Of a DNA stretch of 56,928 nucleotides, positions 27,467 through 34,619 are shown piece after piece. Origin of the DNA: Lachnospiraceae bacterium (GTDB lineage: Bacteria > Bacillota > Clostridia > Lachnospirales > Lachnospiraceae). A model generated the notes under the pieces. It saw only the letters and a program-made list of their open reading frames with translations, was not told the origin of the DNA and ran no database searches. The position numbers were made by a program, and so were the translations under genes. Positions within the stretch are counted from its first letter, which is position 1, and each line of letters starts with the position of its first letter. Location of the stretch: positions 1 to 56,928 of the forward strand of contig CAJTCE010000025.1 in NCBI GenBank assembly GCA_910574745.1. The letters are read 5' to 3'.

Positions 27467-27994
27467 TTATCCCAAAACAAGCTCATAAAGATGAAATGGC
27501 ATGGGAATACCTATATCGACATAAGTAATATCCACAGTATCCACATATTTAAAACCGTATGACTGATACATTTTGACAGGTATATCATTCCCTTTCAGAC
27601 AGTCTAACCGTATTGCCTTCCAACCTCTGCTTCTTGCTGTCTGGATTGCATGTTTTACAAGCTGCTTTGAATATCCACGCCCGCCATATTCCGGCAGAAC
27701 ACGAAGTGCGTGCATAATGACTACTTCATTTTTTGCGGCGTTGATTTGCCAGTGAACTGTATTATATGCACTGTCGCAATCATGGTTTAGAATATATGCT
27801 GCAACGATTTTATTATCTTCTATGCCGATAAATTGACATCTGCCTTTGATAGATTCCTCTACCATTGCTTGCGAGGGAAAACCACCTTTATCCCCGTTTG
27901 GAAGGAAACTTTTTTCACTAAGGACATCACACATTACACTGTAAAAAGACATTAGCTCTGTCAAATTGTCATTTGTAGCCTGTACAATTTTCAT
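27467..27994 (-). CDS. GNAT-family N-acetyltransferase
   Basis: A 175-residue acetyltransferase. The acetyl-CoA binding motif A is LRVLPEYGGRGYSKQLVKHAI near residue 98-118, with the R/Q-x-x-G-x-G/A pattern as GGRGYS, and the C-terminal YQSYGFKYVDT is motif B. AAGGTGG lies eight bases before the ATG. The substrate cannot be deduced. It sits between fragments of mobile elements, so it may be a passenger gene. Confidence 0.88.
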   Translation of the reverse strand: MKIVQATNDNLTELMSFYSVMCDVLSEKSFLPNGDKGGFPSQAMVEESIKGRCQFIGIEDNKIVAAYILNHDCDSAYNTVHWQINAAKNEVVIMHALRVLPEYGGRGYSKQLVKHAIQTARSRGWKAIRLDCLKGNDIPVKMYQSYGFKYVDTVDITYVDIGIPMPFHLYELVLG

Positions 27995-28116
27995 TCATTA
28001 CACCACCTTAGTATACAGATTTTGATGAAAATAGTTTACTACAGAAAAAATTAAATTTCCACCATCAACTTGAACGATAAGCCTTGATATAAAGGTAAAA
28101 ATATTATCTTCTATTA

Positions 28117-28347
28117 AAGAAGCGGATTCTGGAAGCCTACGCAAAACAGAACGGCTTTTCCAACCTCAAATGGTACACGGACGACGGTTATTCTGGGGCA
28201 AATTTCCAAAGACCCGGCTTCCAGTCCATGCTTGCCGACATTGAAGCGGGGCTTGTTCGAACGGTTATCGTAAAGGATATGTCACGGTTAGGGCGAAATT
28301 ACTTACAAGTGGGAATGTACACAGAACTACAGTGGACAAGGGCATAA
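28117..28347 (+). pseudogene. Fragment of a serine recombinase catalytic domain
   Basis: Open stretch of 76 codons reading RILEAYAKQNGFSNLKWYTD, DGYSGANFQRPGFQSM, then VIVKDMSRLGRNYLQVGMYT. These are conserved blocks of the resolvase domain of Tn4451/TndX-type recombinases (D-R/S-R-L-G-R helix). The N-terminal active-site serine segment is missing, and after GMYTEL the sequence changes abruptly to WTRA and a stop. Both ends are therefore breakpoints. It is unrelated in frame and direction to the intact recombinase next door. Confidence 0.8.
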
Positions 28348-28359
28348 GAAGATAATAGC

Positions 28360-28381
28360 CTGACGGTATGCCCACCGTCAG
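28360..28381 (-). terminator. Terminator hairpin at the recombinase 3' end
   Basis: CTGACGGT-N6-ACCGTCAG forms a perfect 8-bp stem; the recombinase stop codon (28378-28380) lies inside the first arm as read on the minus strand. Confidence 0.6.
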
Positions 28382-29889
28382 ATTTTCCATTCAATTTGCA
28401 GCTTCTCGCTGGTGGCACGAATGACGGTAATCATCAAATCTGCCACCTGCTGCTTGTCCTCAAAGCTGACGTTTTTCCAATCATCCAGGTAATTGGAAAT
28501 CGTGTCAATCTGCTCCGGGGACACAGCCTCGGCGGTCAGCTTGGCAATCTCGCTGGCAAGGGTCTGGCGGCGGCTGTCCAGTTCCTCAATCTTGGCGTTG
28601 GCATAGGAGATCAGCACCGGGGTCGCTCCTGTCAGCGTGTCCAGCAGCTTTTCAATCTCGCTCTCCACCTGGGCCAACTCCGTTTGCTTCGCCGTCAGCT
28701 TCGGACTGGCGGCTCTTTTCTTTTTGCGGCCCGTCAGTGTCTTGTAGTCCTCCAGCTTCTTCACCATCTGCTGGTAAACTACTTCCTCCAAATCGTGGAG
28801 CCGGACAGCACCACAACCAGGACAGGATTTATTTTCCGCACGTTTCGAGCAGCGAAAATAGAGATGTCCGCAGAAGTGAGCCGCCATCAAAGCGTAACCA
28901 CAGTTGCCGCACTTGATTTTTCCAGCCATCCACAAATGACGGGCTTTCCTCGCGGGCTGGTAACTTTGGCTTGCCATGATTTTCTTTCGTACCTGGAGCC
29001 ACAAATCAGATGGGATGAAACCCTCGCTGGGGGCAAGCACTAACATCTGGCCTTGCAGATACTTGTGCTTGTTGTCGGTGTTGCCTTTGCTCCGATAATA
29101 GTAGCAGCCGTTGGTTCCCGCGAAGTCGGCGGCATCGTTGTAAATCTCCGTCCCTTGGCTTTTGAAAAACTCATAAATGTCCAGGTCAGCCATAGCGTAG
29201 ATGGGATTGCGAAGTATCATGCTGATAGTTGACCGGGAAAACGGTTTGCCAAAGTAAGGCCTTACGCCCTGGGCCGTAAGCTGGGCGGCAATATCGTGGA
29301 GCGAGATACGGGGGTCATTGTACATCTCGTACATCTTCCGCACAAACGCCGCCTCGGTCGGCTCAATCACCAGCTTCTTGGTATGGATGCCGTCAATGAT
29401 GATAGGCTCCGTCCGAAATCCATAGGGAACTCGGCCTCCCATTTTGAAACCGCGCTGACACCGGGCATACCATGCGTCCTGCACCCGCTTCTGGATGGTT
29501 TCGCGCTCCAACTGCGCGAACACAATGCAGATGTTCAGCATCGCCCGGCCCATCGGTGTAGACGTGTCGAACTTCTCTGTGGAGGATATGAACTCCACGT
29601 TATATTCCTGGAACAAAGCCATCATGTTTGCGAAGTCGAGAATGGAACGGCTGATGCGGTCGAGCTTGTAAACGACCACCCTGGCGATCAGCCCGCGCTT
29701 GATGTCCTCTACCAGCATTTGAAACTGGGGCCTGTCTGTATTCTTACCGCTGTAACCCTTGTCTTGATATTCCTTACAACTCCCGCCTCTCAATTCGTAT
29801 TTGCAAAACTCAATCTGACTTTCGATGGAAATGCTATCCTTCTTGTCAATGGATTGTCTTGCATAAATCGCGTCAATTCGATTGTTCAT
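28378..29889 (-). CDS. Large serine recombinase (site-specific integrase type)
   Basis: A 503-residue recombinase that appears intact. The resolvase domain opens with DAIYARQSIDKKDS (active-site Ser near residue 13), and has YKLDRISRSILDFA and a long E helix. A Recombinase domain (about 165-280) is followed by a zinc ribbon with CGNCGYALMAAH and CSKRAENKSCPGCG, then a coiled coil rich in Glu/Leu/Lys (about 370-470). This is the class that moves Tn4451- or Tn5397-like elements and phages. AAGGGAG precedes the ATG. The DNA from here to about 31.1 kb is clearly richer in G+C than its surroundings. Confidence 0.93.
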   Translation of the reverse strand: MNNRIDAIYARQSIDKKDSISIESQIEFCKYELRGGSCKEYQDKGYSGKNTDRPQFQMLVEDIKRGLIARVVVYKLDRISRSILDFANMMALFQEYNVEFISSTEKFDTSTPMGRAMLNICIVFAQLERETIQKRVQDAWYARCQRGFKMGGRVPYGFRTEPIIIDGIHTKKLVIEPTEAAFVRKMYEMYNDPRISLHDIAAQLTAQGVRPYFGKPFSRSTISMILRNPIYAMADLDIYEFFKSQGTEIYNDAADFAGTNGCYYYRSKGNTDNKHKYLQGQMLVLAPSEGFIPSDLWLQVRKKIMASQSYQPARKARHLWMAGKIKCGNCGYALMAAHFCGHLYFRCSKRAENKSCPGCGAVRLHDLEEVVYQQMVKKLEDYKTLTGRKKKRAASPKLTAKQTELAQVESEIEKLLDTLTGATPVLISYANAKIEELDSRRQTLASEIAKLTAEAVSPEQIDTISNYLDDWKNVSFEDKQQVADLMITVIRATSEKLQIEWKI

Positions 29890-29918
29890 TTTGCGCTCCC
29901 TTTCTGAAAAGAAACGGA

Positions 29919-29962
29919 GCTGCTGACAGCTTCATTATACCGTCAGCAGCCCCGCAAATCAA
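29919..29962 (-). promoter_or_regulatory. Recombinase promoter overlapped by an inverted repeat
   Basis: On the minus strand TTGATT (29957-29962), a 17-base spacer and TATAAT (29934-29939) form a good promoter 45 bases before the recombinase ATG. The inverted repeat GCTGCTGAC / GTCAGCAGC (29919-29927 and 29942-29950) brackets the -10, so a protein, perhaps the recombinase itself, could bind there; alternatively the stem terminates the small gene upstream. Confidence 0.5.
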
Positions 29963-29978
29963 TCTCTATCTGAAAAAA

Positions 29979-30161
29979 TCACGAGGCGGGCGTTTCCCTC
30001 TGCTGGTACTTGCGGAATACCTCGTAAAGCTGCTGCTCCAACTCCCGGCGCTTCGCCGCCTCCTGCTCCGGGGAGAGAATAGGCGTGAGGTTTTCCAGAG
30101 GAATTTCTCGACCCTGGAAATTGACAATCTCGGTCTGCTTCTTGTAGCTGATATGCTCCAT
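29979..30161 (-). CDS. Small conserved element-borne protein (60 residues)
   Basis: Starts MEHISYKKQTEIVNFQGREI behind AAGGAG and ends YQQRETPAS. It is hydrophilic, with an amphipathic helix near 27-52 (EQEAAKRRELEQQLYEVFRK). Short proteins of this look occur beside serine recombinases in Lachnospiraceae and Ruminococcaceae integrative elements; the function is not known. High G+C and same strand as the recombinase. Confidence 0.7.
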   Translation of the reverse strand: MEHISYKKQTEIVNFQGREIPLENLTPILSPEQEAAKRRELEQQLYEVFRKYQQRETPAS

Positions 30162-30236
30162 AGGCAACTCCTTGTTTTCAAAATTTTCAACGTGGACATT
30201 TGTCCGAAAAGTGGGCGCTATTTACTCCCACTCGTT

Positions 30237-30710
30237 TTATTTATACTTGTTATTGTTCTTATAGTTCTTATTAGGGGTCAGGTTTTTTGCCTGCGTCAGC
30301 CAGATTTCTGCCCTATTACATAACCAGTTTTTTGACTATCGAGAAGGACAAGTTTTTATCCATCAGGGGTGGCTAAATTTTTGTCCTTCAGGAAGTTTCA
30401 CATAGATATGGTTGGGCTTGGAGAACTGCTGCCGTTTGCGCTCAATCAGCCCTGCCGCTTCCAATTCCGTCAGCGCATTCTTGGCGGTAGTCAGGCTCTT
30501 GCCGAGCATTTCGGCTATCTTCTCAATCGGGAAGATGATATAAACTCTCCCGGCCTCATCCGTCCACCCGTTGAACCGGGACAGCCTCGCCCGGTCAAGC
30601 AAAAGGGCATAGGTCAGCTTGGCGGTAAGGGTCAAGTCTATGTCCATCAGGAACCAGGGAAAGAAGAAATAGGGCGGCAATTCGGTAGTTATCGTCATGT
30701 AGTCGGTCAT
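30237..30710 (-). pseudogene. RepA_N-like replication initiator of an integrative element, with in-frame stops
   Basis: From the ATG at 30710 (AAGGAGG upstream) the frame reads MTDYMTITTELPPYFFFPWF, then a winged-helix core with LLLDRARLSRFNGWTDEAGR and VYIIFPIEKIAEMLGKSLTTA, ending KLPEGQKFSHP at a TGA (30363-30365). The same frame continues through a TAG (30336-30338) to a tail AKNLTPNKNYKNNNKYK closed at 30237. Such Asn/Lys tails are normal for RepA proteins of Tn1549-type elements, so the gene seems to have gained two nonsense codons. The 115-residue N-terminal DNA-binding part may still be made. Confidence 0.65.
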
Positions 30711-30860
30711 GGTATTAGCCTCCTTGGTGTGGGGCTGTCAGATCGCCGCTGTAGGCCGTTAGAGGCCCGTTTTCGGGGGCGGAAAGGAAATGGTATCAGG
30801 CCCCCGTTGAGCGCGGTCTTGAAAGCCTTGATATTACTGCATTTTGGGAGGGTACTTTTT

Positions 30861-30989
30861 CTACACTCCAGCCCGTTTTTTCCTTGCCCATATCCGCTCG
30901 GTGCGCTTGACTAACTCCCAGAACTCGTCAAGGGTGGCGGCGTCCTCATAGGTCATCTTGCGGCTATATCTTTTGATGGTGATCTCCAT
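30861..30989 (-). CDS. Very small element-borne protein (42 residues)
   Basis: Reads MEITIKRYSRKMTYEDAATL, then DEFWELVKRTERIWARKKR and a stop. It is basic, with one probable helix. AGGAGG lies nine bases before the ATG and is buried in the 3' arm of the strong hairpin at 30998-31039. Position just upstream of the repA-like gene on the same strand suggests a replication or control function, but nothing in the sequence names it. Confidence 0.6.
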   Translation of the reverse strand: MEITIKRYSRKMTYEDAATLDEFWELVKRTERIWARKKRAGV

Positions 30990-30997
30990 CTTGTTTT

Positions 30998-31039
30998 CCT
31001 CCTGTTCAGATTTGGGGTAAGCGAAATCTGAACAGGAGG
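30998..31039 (-). promoter_or_regulatory. Perfect 16-bp hairpin that buries a ribosome binding site
   Basis: Arms CCTCCTGTTCAGATTT (30998-31013) and AAATCTGAACAGGAGG (31024-31039) pair perfectly around a 10-base loop. In the minus-strand mRNA the AGGAGG of the 42-residue gene is in the 3' arm (30998-31003 as read on the plus strand), and its complement is in the 5' arm. The stem would block ribosome entry unless opened, which is the layout of translational attenuators; a protein-binding or replication site is also possible. Confidence 0.65.
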
Positions 31040-31322
31040 GGCGGGCCGCGGCACCGGGGCCAGATTGGAAAGCCCACCGAAAAAGCAAAAGCGCCCGAAC
31101 AGCACAAGGCTATTCGAACGCTGGGGGTAACAGTACGGGCAGACGGAAAACGACTATTTTCGCAAGCATGGGTAGAGGTAGCCGCTGCTGGGATTAGGCT
31201 TTTTTTGACTGTAGTTTACACAACAAAAAGGACACAGCAACACCTCCTAACGGTTGCCGTGTCCTTTCAACGTAAAAGAGCCGATAACCGCATTTTTAAT
31301 CTGCGTGTTATCGGCCCTGCGT
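31040..31322. other. Non-coding end of the GC-rich segment with two terminators
   Basis: G+C falls sharply near 31.2 kb. A near-perfect stem AAAGGACACAGCAAC / GTTGCCGTGTCCTTT spans 31227-31267 and a second, GCCGATAAC / GTTATCGGC, spans 31280-31315. The second follows the KTR gene on the minus strand and is its likely terminator. ACTGTAGTT at 31208-31216 is an inverted copy of AACTACAGT at 28325-28333, so these could mark the two ends of an inserted segment. No gene is supported. Confidence 0.5.
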
Positions 31323-31487
31323 CTATGCGTCTGGCTCTTTGATAACTGTTATTTGTAAATTCTGTGCATCAATTATAGTTTCCTTTTTACATTTTGGACA
31401 GTAAAGGGGATAATTCTTTAAAACAGTATCTTCTCTTATTCTGTCACGGGTCTTATTCCCACATATAGGACACAATATCCATTCCAT
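31323..31487 (-). CDS. Cysteine-rich KTR domain protein (54 residues)
   Basis: Translation from the ATG at 31487 reads MEWILCPICGNKTRDRIRED, then LKNYPLYCPKCKKETIID and ends VIKEPDA. Two CPxC knuckles (CPICG, CPKCK) should bind one zinc, and the NKTR after the first gives the family its name. Such genes are common passengers of Tn916-related and tetracycline-resistance elements in gut Bacillota. No resistance gene of that kind is left here. The upstream ribosome binding site is weak. Confidence 0.85.
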   Translation of the reverse strand: MEWILCPICGNKTRDRIREDTVLKNYPLYCPKCKKETIIDAQNLQITVIKEPDA

Positions 31488-31513
31488 TCATATTCACCAT
31501 TTTTGCCTTTTAC

Positions 31514-31915
31514 CTAATCATTATTCAGGGCATTTTCAACTGCTTTTTTTAACACAGTGCTGGAATTTGTTGCGCCTGACACGGCATCAACATCTATCCG
31601 CTGTTCCGCGACAATTCTATCAACAACCGCTTCCGCAGCTTGGCCTCGCTCGTTTTTATGTTCTAAAATGTGAATACCTGTAATTTCTCCATTTTGTATT
31701 GTGACCTCTACCTTTGCATAGATAAAATTAACATCACATTCACCAATGTAGACCCCATTCGGAATGTCCGAAAGGCAGATTTCCTCAATAGAGGTTTCAC
31801 TCACAGAGTGCTTATAATCGGCTACTTGTTTCAAATAGATCGCAAGCGCAATACCCCCTATTAAAATAGCGAAAGCAATGATAGCCGCAGCCGCCTTTTT
31901 GATAGACTGTTTCAT
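31514..31915 (-). CDS. Membrane-anchored FMN-binding protein
   Basis: 133 residues from the ATG that overlaps the flavoprotein stop (ATGA). One N-terminal helix (about residues 7-29) anchors it; the outer domain has GVYIGECDV, VTIQNGEITGIHILEHKNERG and near residue 105 the motif DAVSGATNSSTVLK, the [ST]GAT site for covalent FMN. It resembles FMN_bind domains of Rnf/Nqr-like and extracellular electron-transfer proteins. Its coupling to a cytosolic flavin reductase suggests electron flow through the membrane or flavin-based detoxification. Confidence 0.88.
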   Translation of the reverse strand: MKQSIKKAAAAIIAFAILIGGIALAIYLKQVADYKHSVSETSIEEICLSDIPNGVYIGECDVNFIYAKVEVTIQNGEITGIHILEHKNERGQAAEAVVDRIVAEQRIDVDAVSGATNSSTVLKKAVENALNND

Positions 31916-32481
31916 CTCCAACACCTCTCTATTTTTCGCAACACCCGTTCGGGCATATTCTTTGTCTTACCAGTGTTTGCACAAACGATTTTGCCCATTG
32001 ATTTCATCCCAGCGGTTTTGAAAAACTCATCCATGTTTCGTATTGCTCCCCTGCTCTGTCCAAATATCCACGAGAAAGGAGCTGGCGTATTACAGGCAGT
32101 CAAGAGCACATATTTTTTCCCAGACAATCGAGGTTTTAGAAATGCCGCTGTTTCCTCCATAGCAGTTCCCAGCAGACGATCAAATAAATTTTTTACTGGG
32201 GCAGGAACATTAGCCCAATATGTAGGAGCCGCAAGGACTACAATCTGACTTTCGTGCAGCAAAGAAATGATTTCTTGTATATCATCTTTTTGAACACACA
32301 TTCCAGAAGTTAAGCATCTTCTGCATCCAGCGCAAAAGGCCAACCGTTTTTCGTACAAATTGATTTTAGCAATGGTATATCCCGCTTTTTCCGCTTCACA
32401 AATTGAATGGTTTAACATAGTGGCGGTTGCTCCATCTATGTGGGGACTGCCCAAAATAGCAAGTACACGTTTCGGCCTCAT
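31912..32481 (-). CDS. Flavodoxin-family NAD(P)H oxidoreductase (iron-sulfur flavoprotein-like)
   Basis: 189 residues with a flavodoxin-like fold. It starts VLAILGSPHIDGATATML (FMN phosphate loop), has FCAGCRRCLTSGMCVQKDDI (a Cys cluster typical of iron-sulfur flavoproteins), then VLAAPTYWANVPAPVKNLFDRL and a final KKYVLL-type strand region. The four Cys could hold a cluster or only resemble that family. Its ATG overlaps the TetR stop, and its own stop overlaps the FMN-binding gene start, so all three are translationally coupled. Confidence 0.88.
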   Translation of the reverse strand: MRPKRVLAILGSPHIDGATATMLNHSICEAEKAGYTIAKINLYEKRLAFCAGCRRCLTSGMCVQKDDIQEIISLLHESQIVVLAAPTYWANVPAPVKNLFDRLLGTAMEETAAFLKPRLSGKKYVLLTACNTPAPFSWIFGQSRGAIRNMDEFFKTAGMKSMGKIVCANTGKTKNMPERVLRKIERCWR

Positions 32482-33122
32482 TCTGGTTCCTCCGTATTTG
32501 CGATAGATTGATAAATCATGTTAAAACCATGTTGAAGAAATTCATTCCGGGACATATCCATTGTCTTTTGGATGTAATCTTTTTTGTTTGCCGCCAAAAG
32601 AATAAGTCCCGACAGCATCCCCCAGCATGAAAATGAAATTGGCATAAGTTCTATATCACGGCGCAGATCACCGCTTTCAATGCCGGACAGCAAAAGCCCT
32701 TTTATCATTTCGTTTATTTCTTCCCCAATCTCATAGCTTTCTTTTTCTTCCGGGAAAAAGTCTTGATTTTCAAAATTAACATTGATTTTATCAAGCATCA
32801 TCTTGAAATAGAAAGGGTATTCGTCCTGATACCGTGTTAACTCTTTGCAAATCAAATCATATTTTGCTCTCGTGGACGTTTGATGTTGTAAAGCAGAAGA
32901 AATATAGGAACACAGTTTTTTCATACTGTCTAAGACTAATATGCTTACGATTTCTTCTTTGTTTTCAAAGTACACATAGAGGGTTGCCTTGCTATATCCC
33001 GCCGCTTTTGCTATGTCGTCCATAGATGTTGCGGAAATACCTCTTTCAGCAAATAGTTCAGAAGCTACTGATGCAATATTGTCTCGATGCACACTCCTTG
33101 GTTCCTTTTTTCTTCGGGCCAT
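32478..33122 (-). CDS. TetR-family regulator, probably autoregulatory
   Basis: A 214-residue TetR protein. The helix-turn-helix is clear: NIASVASELFAERGISATSM, DDIAKAAGYSKATLYVYFENKEE. The C-terminal ligand domain is helical and not diagnostic. It is the first gene of the flavoprotein operon, with ATGA overlap to the next. A 33-bp palindrome covers its promoter -10 box, so it most likely represses its own operon and releases it on binding an unknown small molecule, perhaps a quinone or flavin-reactive compound. Confidence 0.9.
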   Translation of the reverse strand: MARRKKEPRSVHRDNIASVASELFAERGISATSMDDIAKAAGYSKATLYVYFENKEEIVSILVLDSMKKLCSYISSALQHQTSTRAKYDLICKELTRYQDEYPFYFKMMLDKINVNFENQDFFPEEKESYEIGEEINEMIKGLLLSGIESGDLRRDIELMPISFSCWGMLSGLILLAANKKDYIQKTMDMSRNEFLQHGFNMIYQSIANTEEPE

Positions 33123-33132
33123 AAGTTCATCT

Positions 33133-33185
33133 CCATATAATTAAACTGACGGTTTAATTATATGGCAAGACAGCCTGTTTGTCAA
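33133..33185 (-). promoter_or_regulatory. Consensus promoter with TetR-type palindromic operator
   Basis: On the minus strand TTGACA (33180-33185), a 17-base spacer and TATAAT (33157-33162) form a perfect consensus promoter. The palindrome CCATATAATTAAAC-N5-GTTTAATTATATGG (33133-33165) has perfect 14-bp arms and covers the -10 box and start point. The -35 box lies in the loop side of a small AGCCTGTT / AACAGGCT hairpin (33172-33191). This is a strong promoter that needs tight repression. Confidence 0.9.
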
Positions 33186-33242
33186 CAGGCTACTTAATAT
33201 TGGTTCAATCGACGTACTCCACCTATATAAATTTCCAAGAAA

Positions 33243-33286
33243 AAACAAGGGAGTTTCTGGTTTGGGCAACCATAACTCCCTTGTTT
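33243..33286. terminator. Bidirectional terminator upstream of the TetR operon
   Basis: AAACAAGGGAGTT (33243-33255) and AACTCCCTTGTTT (33274-33286) form a perfect 13-bp stem. It would stop transcription arriving from the broken PTS gene. Confidence 0.85.
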
Positions 33287-33338
33287 GAATGTTTAGTTGT
33301 TGTCAGCAGCTCCGCATGGTTTTGTGGTCTTGTCCATA

Positions 33339-33613
33339 TTAGTGAAATGATTTTCCCACAAAAAAAACGTCCGTTTTATTGCAATCAATGACGTCATTGA
33401 CAGCGCACAGGGCGAGAATGCCTTTGCCCCCTTGCGAAATATTTTTAAGGTCAACATCCTCAATTGCTTTTAAATCTGCCTGATCGTTGTCATTCAAAAC
33501 AATTCTTAACTGTGTCGCACAACGGGGCACTCTCTGGATATTTTCCCTGCCCCCGACAGTTTTGTAAGCTCTATGGAGACTTTTTCATATCTCTTCCGCT
33601 TATTTGCATCCAT
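33339..33613 (-). pseudogene. PTS system EIIB domain remnant, frameshifted and truncated
   Basis: After AGGAGG an ATG at 33613 opens MDANKRKRYEKVSIELTKLS. The frame then breaks in a G run near 33553-33558; moving by one base gives GGRENIQRVPRCATQLRIVL and NDNDQADLKAIEDVD. CATQLRIVL is the conserved phospho-cysteine site of glucose/sucrose-type EIIB domains. After VDLK the family pattern is lost and the frame ends 25-30 codons later. The EIIC and EIIA parts are missing. Only the start of a sugar transporter gene remains. Confidence 0.7.
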
Positions 33614-33834
33614 CACATGCTCCTCCTTTACCCTTTTTTGAAAAGCAAACTGTCTCTGCTTTTCCTGTGTCCACAGTACATAGTGATGTTTTTTGGCTTT
33701 TCTGTTTCTTACTTGTAATTTATATTATAGCCTTCTATAATACAAATTATATGGAGATATGTGACTTAGGCATTGAACATTATGACATATTAAGAGACCG
33801 CCTCCGGGTTTGTGGTTCAGAAAGGAAGCTCTTC

Positions 33835-34499
33835 ATGCAGGATTATAATTTTTCAAATGATTTTTTTTAAAATATTGACGCAATGATCTACACATGCGGT
33901 TATGAGGACTGCGCTCCCGGTCACAGCTACGGTCCCATAATGCGCAACGGATATCTGATCCATTATGTGCTTAAGGGCTCCGGAATCTACAAAGCGCGGG
34001 GAAAGATTTCCGCCTGAAAGAAGGAGACGCCTTTCTGATCTGCCCCGATGAGTTGATTTATTATGAAGCGGATAAGCTGCCCCAAAACAAGGATCTGGTT
34101 ATGAACGGTATTATGTATGAATATCTTTTCCTTCTTGCCCGCAAATTTCCAAACACTCATTTTTTAGTCGACGAAAAAAAATCAAACTACGTGGAAGAGG
34201 CGTTAAAATATATAGAAGGCCGCTATTGTGATTCCATTACGGTCCAGGATATCGCCGACCATCTGAACATGAACCGCTCCTACCTCCACCGCCTGTTCAA
34301 GTCATTTACCGGTGTTTCTATTCAGAACTATCTGTTAGATTACCGGATCCGTCAGGCATGCATCCTTTTACAAAATACATCCCTGTCGGTCCGCTCCGTC
34401 GCACACACCGTAACTTATGCGGATCCCCTTTATTTTACCAGAATCTTTTACCAGAAGATGGGAATCAGTCCAAGGGAATATAGAAATAAATTCCAATGA
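33835..34499 (+). pseudogene. AraC-family regulator with nonsense codon, frameshift and deletion
   Basis: An ATG after AAGGAAG starts MQDYNFSNDFF, then a TAA (33868-33870) interrupts; the same frame continues NIDAMIYTCGYEDCAPGHSY, a cupin-like sensing domain typical of AraC regulators. A one-base shift near 34006, in a G run, moves it to FRLKEGDAFLICPDELIYYE. About 60 residues normally found between this and the linker seem deleted (DKLPQN joins DLVMNG). The C-terminal DNA-binding domain is intact from 34053: VQDIADHLNMNRSYLHRLFK and a second helix-turn-helix ending PREYRNKF. The full regulator cannot be made. Confidence 0.8.
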
Positions 34500-34500
34500 T

Positions 34501-34528
34501 TTGACTTTTAAAATATTTATGATAAAAT
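34501..34528 (+). promoter_or_regulatory. Promoter of the LytM-like/bactofilin operon
   Basis: TTGACT (34501-34506), a 16-base spacer and TAAAAT (34523-34528), about 90 bases before the first gene. Good match to a housekeeping promoter. Confidence 0.6.
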
Positions 34529-34619
34529 CGTAGATGTCTCATAATATAAAGCAGACAACGGCGTTATTCCACCATCACTATGAATCGCCGCAGACGCCGG
34601 CGGCAGAATGGAGATCCAT

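Noticed and set aside
28396-29907. Long open frames on the plus strand opposite the serine recombinase
   Set aside because: They are a by-product of high G+C and codon bias; the translated sequence has no domain pattern, and the minus strand carries all recombinase motifs.
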